NCBI GenBank assembly: GCA_022709485.1
Contig: JAKLIS010000021.1
Span: 1-10,754, forward strand
Direction: 5' to 3'
Source of the DNA: Elusimicrobiota bacterium
Lineage (GTDB): Bacteria; Elusimicrobiota; Elusimicrobia; F11
Length of the DNA: 10,754 nt
A program made the translations under genes and the position numbers. Every line of letters starts with the position of its first letter. Position 1 is the stretch's first letter. Of this stretch, positions 1 through 4,958 are shown piece after piece. Under the pieces are notes generated by a model, which searched no databases, was not told the DNA's origin, and was given only the letters and a program-made list of their open reading frames with translations.

Positions 1-1
1 A

Positions 2-379
2 AATCGCATTTCGCCGGTTGAAATGGGAGATACTCGGGATAGCGCGTTGTTTCACTTTATAGTTGAAAAAAGAGATTATGGGGCGGGGATCATTCGCTGC
101 GAATTGGCCCGGGTTTTTTATGTTCCTATTTGGACGGAGAACAACGAGTTGGATCGAAGTGAAAAGGAACCTCCACGAATCCGTGTTGTTTCCCTTGACA
201 AGGCAATTGCAAAGACGAGGGCCGATTTAAATGAAGTTGCGAAATTCAATTTGGGGAAAAAAGAAATGGTCTCCGAACAGAAAGCCCGGTATCTGGATTT
301 ATCAAGGGCTTTAGAGACCTTGAAAATGAGACGGCAAAGAATTGTGGAACGGCTGGGAGATGATTATGTCCGGCAATGA
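2..379 (+). CDS. C-terminal end of an unrecognised protein (5' partial)
   Basis: The frame is open from the first complete codon at base 2, so the ATG at 23 is probably internal and the gene probably starts outside the window. No stop or convincing ribosome binding site precedes the ATG. About 125 residues are visible. The first half has mixed hydrophobic and charged segments, including a RVFYVPIW stretch. The second half, from about base 208, is rich in Lys, Glu, Arg and Leu with few helix breakers, and looks like a long helix or coiled coil. I see no membrane segment, metal-binding cluster or catalytic motif, and I do not recognise the family. The stop at 377-379 lies inside the start of ppcA, giving a 14-nt overlap that suggests co-transcription and possible translational coupling. 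The coding call is fairly secure from the overlap and codon pattern; the function is unknown. Confidence 0.6.
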   Translation, partial: NRISPVEMGDTRDSALFHFIVEKRDYGAGIIRCELARVFYVPIWTENNELDRSEKEPPRIRVVSLDKAIAKTRADLNEVAKFNLGKKEMVSEQKARYLDLSRALETLKMRRQRIVERLGDDYVRQ

Positions 380-1856
380 AATTCATATTCCAAGGTGCAT
401 GAGCACCCAGCATCCCGACAACGCCACCCCTCCTTTTTTTTCGGCCGGGGACGTGATGGGAGGGGATGATGAAGTTCGCGAAGCCCACTATGTTTTCAAA
501 ACATTGGGATGCGATGAACAAATGTGGGATCACGAAGGGAAAGAGGTGGATCAATTCGTGGTCTCCAAGCTTTTTTCCCAATACGGCTCGTTTTTCAAAA
601 AAAAGAAACTTGGGAAAAATGTTTTTCTCACTCTCCGCGTTCCCAATCCCGTTCGCGAGCGAAATTCCGCCAAAGTCCTTTTAGAAGTTCTTGAGAGTAT
701 TCCGCGCGCGTTTGACACCGCCAAGCAGTTTTATGGCGAGGAAATCGCTCCCGTCTTTGAAGTGATACTCCCCATGACGACGAGTGCGATAGAGGTCAGC
801 CGCATCTGGCATTACTATCAAGGATTCGTGGTTGCCAAATCTGAGCGGTTGGTTGTGCCGGGGGATATAACGCTTAAGGAATGGATTGGGGAATTTGCCC
901 CCTCTCGGATCAACGTCATTCCCTTGATTGAAGACAAACCCTCCCTTTTGTCAGCCGATACCATCGTTGAAGATTTTGTGAGAGGGAAAGGGATCGATTA
1001 TCAAAGAGTTTTTCTTGCCCGATCGGATCCTGCGCTGGCCTATGGGTCGGCCTCTGCCGTTCTCATGATCAAATTGGCGCTTTATAAACTCCATGCGTTA
1101 GAAAAACGATTGGGAATTCCAATCTATCCCGTGGTCGGTGTGGGAACGGCCCCATTCCGGGGGCACTTTAACCCCACCAATATCAAAAGCCGCTTGGCCG
1201 CATATCCATCGGTTCAAACTTTCACGGTTCAATCCGCCTTCAAATTCGATTATCCGGAAGAACTGGTTAAAAATGCCATTTCTCGGATCAAAGCGGCCCG
1301 ACGGAGAGCTCCCATTGAAGTGGAGGATGAAATTCTTCTTAGAAAAATGGTGGAGAAAATTTCCCATACTTATTCTCATCAGGTCGAGTCGCTGGCTCCT
1401 TTAATCAATGAAATTGCAAAATACACGCCCCCCAGGCGAAAAAGAAAACTTCACGTCGGGCTTTTTGGTTACACCCGCGCAGTTGCCAATAAACGTCTCC
1501 CGCGGGCGATTGGTTTTTGCGCCGCTTTATATTCTATCGGACTTCCGCCGGAACTTTTGGGTTTATCGGACCTTAAAAAAGAAGAGATTAAAGAGATGCT
1601 GGGTTTTTACCCCAATTTCATTGAGGATATCAGGGATTCGTTGAGCTATTTTGATTCTGATTGTCTCAAGATAATTCCTGCACGGGTCGCGGGAGAACTT
1701 TATAAAACGCTGCGCCTTTTAAACGTTGACGCCAAACCCAACGTCATTCATCAATCCCTTTCTCGCGCGGTTCGAAGCGCCGTTGAGAAAAAAGAAGAGG
1801 CGCGGATACCCGATTTGATTACCCAAGCCGCTCGAGAGAGACGATTTTTGGGGTGA
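366..1856 (+). CDS. ppcA: Archaeal-type phosphoenolpyruvate carboxylase
   Basis: This cytosolic enzyme carboxylates phosphoenolpyruvate with bicarbonate to oxaloacetate and phosphate, replenishing the TCA cycle. The 496 residues fit the compact archaeal-type family (about 500 aa), not the roughly 900-residue common bacterial enzyme. Family signatures seen are CMSTQHPDN at residues 11-19, a GGDDE then GCDEQMWD block shortly after, GTAPFRGHFNPTN at 260-272, SAFKFDY, and near the C-terminus RVAGELYKTLRLLNVDAKPN from residue 440. The ATG at 366 is preferred because GGGAG at 355-359 lies 6 nt upstream. The ATG at 360 would touch that site, and the TTG at 342 has no obvious site. The gene overlaps the upstream reading frame by 14 nt. 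A 118-nt gap with a repeat separates it from gnd. The product supplies the carbon skeleton leading to 2-oxoglutarate, which the downstream glutamate synthase uses. No frameshift or missing block is seen. Confidence 0.95.
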   Translation: MSGNEIHIPRCMSTQHPDNATPPFFSAGDVMGGDDEVREAHYVFKTLGCDEQMWDHEGKEVDQFVVSKLFSQYGSFFKKKKLGKNVFLTLRVPNPVRERNSAKVLLEVLESIPRAFDTAKQFYGEEIAPVFEVILPMTTSAIEVSRIWHYYQGFVVAKSERLVVPGDITLKEWIGEFAPSRINVIPLIEDKPSLLSADTIVEDFVRGKGIDYQRVFLARSDPALAYGSASAVLMIKLALYKLHALEKRLGIPIYPVVGVGTAPFRGHFNPTNIKSRLAAYPSVQTFTVQSAFKFDYPEELVKNAISRIKAARRRAPIEVEDEILLRKMVEKISHTYSHQVESLAPLINEIAKYTPPRRKRKLHVGLFGYTRAVANKRLPRAIGFCAALYSIGLPPELLGLSDLKKEEIKEMLGFYPNFIEDIRDSLSYFDSDCLKIIPARVAGELYKTLRLLNVDAKPNVIHQSLSRAVRSAVEKKEEARIPDLITQAARERRFLG

Positions 1857-1879
1857 GGGCCCCTGAAAGAAAGCGCACT

Positions 1880-1947
1880 CCCTCTCCCTTTGGGAGAGGG
1901 CCGGGCCTGCCCGCCGTAGCCCGGAGGGCGAAGGCGGGGTGAGGGGG
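1880..1947. repeat. REP-like double palindrome between ppcA and gnd
   Basis: Two hairpins sit side by side. The first is a perfect 9-bp stem, CCCTCTCCC at 1880-1888 with GGGAGAGGG at 1892-1900, closed by a TTT loop. The second has CCCGCC at 1910-1915 pairing with GGCGGG at 1933-1938, and inside it GCCC at 1919-1922 pairing with GGGC at 1926-1929 around a GGA loop. It is followed by GGTGAGGGGG. The segment is much more GC-rich than the flanking genes. Its position just after the ppcA stop and its compound palindromic form suggest a dispersed repetitive extragenic element rather than a classical terminator, because no T tract follows. It could still slow or stop polymerase. The reading frame that could start at GTG 1939 is an artefact of this repeat. 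Confidence 0.7.
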
Positions 1948-1960
1948 GGCGATATCGCAC

Positions 1961-1967
1961 AAAGGAG
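1961..1967 (+). promoter_or_regulatory. Ribosome binding site of gnd
   Basis: AAAGGAG lies 7 nt before the ATG at 1975. It fixes the gnd start there and excludes the in-frame GTG at 1939, which lies inside the palindromic repeat and would add 12 residues ahead of the dinucleotide-binding fold. Confidence 0.85.
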
Positions 1968-1974
1968 TCAATTT

Positions 1975-2955
1975 ATGGAAATCGGCATCGTTGGATTGGG
2001 TCGAATGGGAATGAATATGGCGCGAAGGCTTATCAGGGCCGGTCATAAAGTCACGGTCTTTAATCGCACCGCTCAAAAAGTAACTGATATGGTGAAAGAA
2101 GGGGCCGTCGGATCGGACTCTCTATTGGATTTCATCAATAAATTAAAAAGTCCGCGAATCATTTGGCTCATGTTGCCTGAAGGAAGCGTGTTGGAAGATC
2201 ACATTAATCAGCTTTCCCGCGAACTCTCCATGGGAGATATCGTGATTGACGGCGGAAACAGCTTTTTTAAAGACGATCTCCGCCGGTTTGAACTGTTTAA
2301 AGCGAAGGGCATCCACTTTATGGATGCCGGTGTTTCCGGCGGCATGTGGGGTTTAAAAAACGGGTATTGCACTATGGTCGGCGGTGAAGAAAAAATTTTC
2401 AAAACCATTGAACCCATCCTTCAAGACCTTTCCCCCAAGGACGGATATTTGTATTGCGGGCCTTCAGGCGCCGGCCATTTCCTCAAAATGGTTCATAACG
2501 GCATTGAATACGGAATGATGCAGGCTTATGGCGAAGGTTTTGAGATTCTTAAAGCCTCTCCCTACCAGGTGGATTTTCAAAAGGTGGCCCACTTGTGGAA
2601 CCAAGGAAGCGTCGTCCGTTCCTGGCTTTTGGAATTGGCCGAAGAAGCATTCAAAGAGAGCCCAGGCCTGGCCGGTATTTCCGGGTACGTGGAAGATTCC
2701 GGCGAAGGCCGCTGGACAGTGCAGCAGGCGGTGGAATATGGGGTGGCGGCGCCGGTGATCACGGCTTCCCTATATCAACGATTTCTGTCCCGTCAAAAAG
2801 ACGCCTTCTCAAATAAGGTTTTATCCGCCCTTCGAAATAAATTCGGAGGCCATGCATTATTTAAAAATGTGGATGTGAAATCCGAGGCTTCCGCTGGCGC
2901 TGGCGGCGTGCAACCCGCCAAAGCGGAGAAAGATGTGAAGCCAAAAGGTTTATAG
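1975..2955 (+). CDS. gnd: 6-phosphogluconate dehydrogenase, decarboxylating, short type
   Basis: It oxidises 6-phosphogluconate to ribulose 5-phosphate and CO2 with reduction of NAD(P)+. The 326 residues match the short (GntZ/YqeC-like) 6PGDH group rather than the roughly 470-residue classical form. The Rossmann fold opens with GLGRMG at 7-12. The end of beta-2 reads FNRT (29-32), the Asn-Arg-Ser/Thr pattern of NADP-using 6PGDHs; many short-type enzymes have an acidic residue there. Substrate and catalytic motifs are DGGNS at 92-96, SGG at 121-123, and KMVHNGIEYG at 171-180 with the expected catalytic Lys171 and Glu178. The GISGYVEDSGEGRWT block of the short group follows. About 25 low-complexity residues at the C-terminus are family-atypical and encoded across a palindrome. 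zwf follows after 121 nt, so the two oxidative pentose-phosphate dehydrogenases are paired, but no lactonase gene lies between them. Confidence 0.94.
   Translation: MEIGIVGLGRMGMNMARRLIRAGHKVTVFNRTAQKVTDMVKEGAVGSDSLLDFINKLKSPRIIWLMLPEGSVLEDHINQLSRELSMGDIVIDGGNSFFKDDLRRFELFKAKGIHFMDAGVSGGMWGLKNGYCTMVGGEEKIFKTIEPILQDLSPKDGYLYCGPSGAGHFLKMVHNGIEYGMMQAYGEGFEILKASPYQVDFQKVAHLWNQGSVVRSWLLELAEEAFKESPGLAGISGYVEDSGEGRWTVQQAVEYGVAAPVITASLYQRFLSRQKDAFSNKVLSALRNKFGGHALFKNVDVKSEASAGAGGVQPAKAEKDVKPKGL
2888..2928. repeat. Palindrome inside the 3' end of gnd
   Basis: TCCGCT at 2890-2895 is complementary to AGCGGA at 2922-2927, and GGCGG at 2902-2906 to CCGCC at 2915-2919, giving an imperfect hairpin with an 8-nt loop. 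It is GC-rich and encodes the Ala/Gly-rich tail of Gnd, after the region where the family normally ends. A repeat insertion that was read through in frame would explain it. I cannot show that other copies exist outside this window. Confidence 0.5.
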
Positions 2956-2981
2956 AAGTCGAAAGGCTGCTGATTGCGATC

Positions 2982-3074
2982 CTGTTCTCCTGCGCGCCCG
3001 TTTTCCTGTTCGAATCATTCGGCCGAAATGGGGTAACAGAAGGATAGGAGAACAGAAGAACAGAAAAAGGAGAA
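2982..3074. repeat. Inverted and direct repeats in the gnd-zwf gap
   Basis: CTGTTCTCCT at 2982-2991 is a perfect inverted copy of AGGAGAACAG at 3046-3055. The left arm also contains TTCTCCT (2985-2991), which is complementary to AGGAGAA at 3068-3074, the zwf ribosome binding site region. These two pairings exclude each other. AACAGAA occurs three times, from 3035, 3051 and 3059, and a second CTGTTC lies at 3006-3011. No T tract follows, so this is not a terminator. It may be a degenerate repeat or a mRNA structure affecting zwf translation. Confidence 0.45.
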
Positions 3075-3076
3075 AA

Positions 3077-4608
3077 ATGGCTCGCTCCATTCTTGCTTCG
3101 AAAATTTACACCAAAGAAGAGCTTTGTCTTTTTGAGGCAAAGCCCGAGTCCTGTGGAATAATCATATTTGGCGCGTCCGGCGATCTCGCTCATCGTAAAC
3201 TAATTCCTCCCTTTTTTACCTCTCCAAAAACGATCTCTTGCCAAAGAAATTTTTTATCGTGGGAATGGGGCGCACTCCCCTGTCGGATGAGGAGTTCCGG
3301 AAATCGATATTGGATAATTTTGAAGAGGGTGAAACCGAGAAGGCCCGGGCCTTCGTCAGCCGAGTTCGTTATGTCGCGGGGAATTACAGCGACGCGGCCG
3401 TTTATAAAAAGATTTGCGAAACGGCGCATGAAACAGCCAAATCGAACGGGATAGGGAATAAGCTTCTTTTTTACATGGCCACCCCGCCCTCCATTTATAA
3501 AGAGATCCTCAAAAATTTAGCCGCTTGCGGTTTGACCAAAGGAAAAAATAAAAAAGGGGAGTGGTTCAGGGTCGTCATTGAAAAACCCTTTGGAAATTCT
3601 CTAGGTTCGGCCCAAGACCTCAATGAAATGGTGGCGGAGGTTTTGGAAGAAGATCAAGTTTACCGGATTGATCATTATCTGGGGAAAGAAACCGTTCAAA
3701 ATATTTTGATGTTTCGCTTTGCCAACATTATTTTTGAGCCGGTTTGGAATCGAAATTTTATCGATCATGTTCAAATCACCTGCGCCGAACCTGGGGGAGT
3801 TGGGCACCGGGCCGGTTACTATGAGCAAGCGGGGATTCTAAGAGATATGTTCCAAAACCATATTCTGCAATTGGTGGCGCTTATCGCTATGGAGCCTCCC
3901 CGGACCATGGAGGCGGAGGCCGTCCGGGACCGGCGGTTGGAGGTTTTAAAAGCCATCCATCCCGCCAAACAGTTGGATATCGAAAAAAACCTGGTGTTGG
4001 GTCAATACGGCTCCGGAGTTGTAGATGGGAACAATGTCCTTCCTTACCGGAAGGAAAAAAATATAGATCCTGAGTCCAACATTCCCACTTTCGCGGCGTT
4101 AAAAATCGAGCTGGAGAATTGGCGTTGGCAGGGCGTTCCTTTTTATCTGAGGTCGGGCAAGCGCTTGCCGGAGCATGCGGTGGAAGTGGTCATTCAATTT
4201 AAACGGGTTCCCACCTCCATTTTTAAACCTCTTTTGGCTGACCAGTTGTCGCCGAATATACTCCGCTTTCGCATTCAACCCCAGGAAGGAATTGCGATGA
4301 GTTTTGAGGCCAAACATCCCGGTCCCAAACTCTGTATGAGCACGGTCACCATGAATTTCGGGTATAACGAAACATTCCATACCGCGCCGCCTGAATCTTA
4401 CGCGAGGCTTTTGCTCGAGGCCATGTTGGGGGATCAGACCTTATACGCCCGGCGGGACGAAGTGGAGGAATCCTGGCGAATTATCGATCCCTATTTGAAC
4501 TATGCAGAAAAATACGGAGGGGACAAGTTATCGGTGTATCCCGCGCACACTTGGGGTCCAAAAGGGAGTGACGAATTAATTCAGGCCGACGGACGGGCTT
4601 GGCTATAA
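3077..4608 (+). CDS. zwf: Glucose-6-phosphate 1-dehydrogenase, interrupted by a one-base frameshift
   Basis: G6PDH oxidises glucose 6-phosphate to 6-phosphogluconolactone and makes NADPH. The start is ATG 3077, with AAGGAG at 3067-3072. The first 44 codons give the coenzyme motif GASGDLA at 32-38 and end in RKLIP. The frame then leaves the family sequence, and unshifted translation stops at 3454 after 125 residues. From about 3208 the homologous protein continues in the -1 frame ([14 protein letters not shown]) to 4608. Joined, the two parts give about 510 residues, the usual length. All key sites are present in joined numbering: EKPFG at 169-173, RIDHYLGKE at 197-205, and catalytic His262 in RDMFQNH. 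The lesion lies in a C3T6 run at 3209-3217, where one base appears missing. It may be an assembly or sequencing error, a recent mutation, or slippage. The TTG at 3238 is not a credible independent start because it would omit the coenzyme motif. Confidence 0.9.
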
Positions 4609-4621
4609 CGGTACCGGTCCG

Positions 4622-4794
4622 AGAGGGGAAGGGGTCAAGTCGCTACTTACGCCTTTCAAAGCAAGGTGCAGCTGCAATTTACGTCATCCCGTGATGCCTC
4701 TGCACGGGATCTATGCCTGGATGCCGAGCAGAAAATTCTCGGCATGACGAATCTTGCAGCACCGGCACCTTGACCACTTGACCCCTTCCCCTCT
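4622..4794. repeat. 173-bp element with perfect 19-bp terminal inverted repeats
   Basis: This begins 14 nt after the zwf stop. The arms at 4622-4640 and 4776-4794 are perfect 19-nt inverted copies (AGAGGGGAAGGGGTCAAGT on the left). Further pairs nest inside: CAAGGTGC 4662-4669 with GCACCTTG 4765-4772, GCTGCAA 4671-4677 with TTGCAGC 4754-4760, and CGTCAT 4682-4687 with ATGACG 4744-4749. Inside these are two side-by-side hairpins, ATCCCGTG 4686-4693 with CACGGGAT 4703-4710, and ATGCCGAG 4721-4728 with CTCGGCAT 4738-4745. There is no open reading frame of note. The form is that of a miniature inverted-repeat element or large REP-type element. CGGTA at 4609-4613 and again at 4800-4804 could be a target duplication but is short and not flush with the arms. 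No T tract follows, so it is not a standard terminator. Confidence 0.75.
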
Positions 4795-4808
4795 TCAGGC
4801 GGTAAAAA

Positions 4809-4817
4809 TGGTAGAAT
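4809..4817 (+). promoter_or_regulatory. Possible extended -10 promoter for the gltB leader
   Basis: TGGTAGAAT matches the extended -10 form (TG, one base, then TATAAT-like TAGAAT at 4812-4817). Transcription would start near 4824, just before the structured leader. No good -35 lies at normal spacing; the TTGACC copies at 4770-4775 and 4778-4783 are too far upstream. The call rests on the -10 match and the position between the inverted-repeat element and the leader hairpin. Confidence 0.4.
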
Positions 4818-4847
4818 CGTAACTGTTACTAAGATGTAAGAAGCAAG

Positions 4848-4917
4848 CTCCCAATGGCGTGAGTTTGACAGTAAACCCAGAAATTTTGGGGAAAGCGCGC
4901 TATTGGGAGTTTTTTTT
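4848..4917 (+). terminator. Branched hairpin plus T8: attenuator-like leader or end of a small RNA, upstream of gltB
   Basis: The left arm at 4848-4859 (CTCCCAATGGCG) pairs with 4898-4909 (CGCTATTGGGAG) in a 12-bp stem with one G-U pair, followed directly by eight Ts at 4910-4917. This is an intrinsic terminator by form. The 38-nt apical region is not a simple loop: GTTT 4863-4866 with AAAC 4873-4876, and CCCA 4876-4879 with TGGG 4887-4890, can form two small hairpins sharing base 4876, giving a possible three-way junction. The stem lies only 41 nt before the gltB ATG and about 25 nt after the likely transcription start. So it either attenuates gltB or ends an RNA of about 94 nt. I could not match it to a riboswitch class that I know. 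CCCAAT at 4926-4931 repeats part of the left arm and could also pair with the right arm. Confidence 0.6.
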
Positions 4918-4958
4918 ATCCCATTCCCAATCCCTTCTCCCCTGGTTTCTTAAATTTT

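Noticed and set aside
1939..1974. Upstream GTG start for gnd
   Set aside because: It lies in the palindromic repeat and lacks a ribosome binding site; ATG 1975 has AAAGGAG at ideal spacing and gives the normal N-terminus.
1751..2076. Minus-strand reading frames across the ppcA-gnd gap
   Set aside because: They come from translation of the GC-rich repeat and run into both flanking genes.
3206..3220. Canonical -1 programmed frameshift heptamer in zwf
   Set aside because: The run reads C TTT TTT in the original frame, so the first base does not match the X XXY YYZ pattern, and G6PDH is not known to use frameshifting. It remains only a possibility.
3238..4608. A separate zwf starting at TTG 3238
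   Set aside because: It would lack the GASGDLA coenzyme motif, which is present just upstream in the other frame with a good ribosome binding site; a frameshift explains both parts.
4741..4760. Sigma-54 promoter before gltB
   Set aside because: GG and GC elements occur, but 13 nt separate them instead of 10, and the segment is explained by the inverted-repeat element.
4865..4906. Promoter from TTGACA at 4865-4870
   Set aside because: No -10-like hexamer lies at 16-18 nt spacing, and the bases belong to the leader hairpin.
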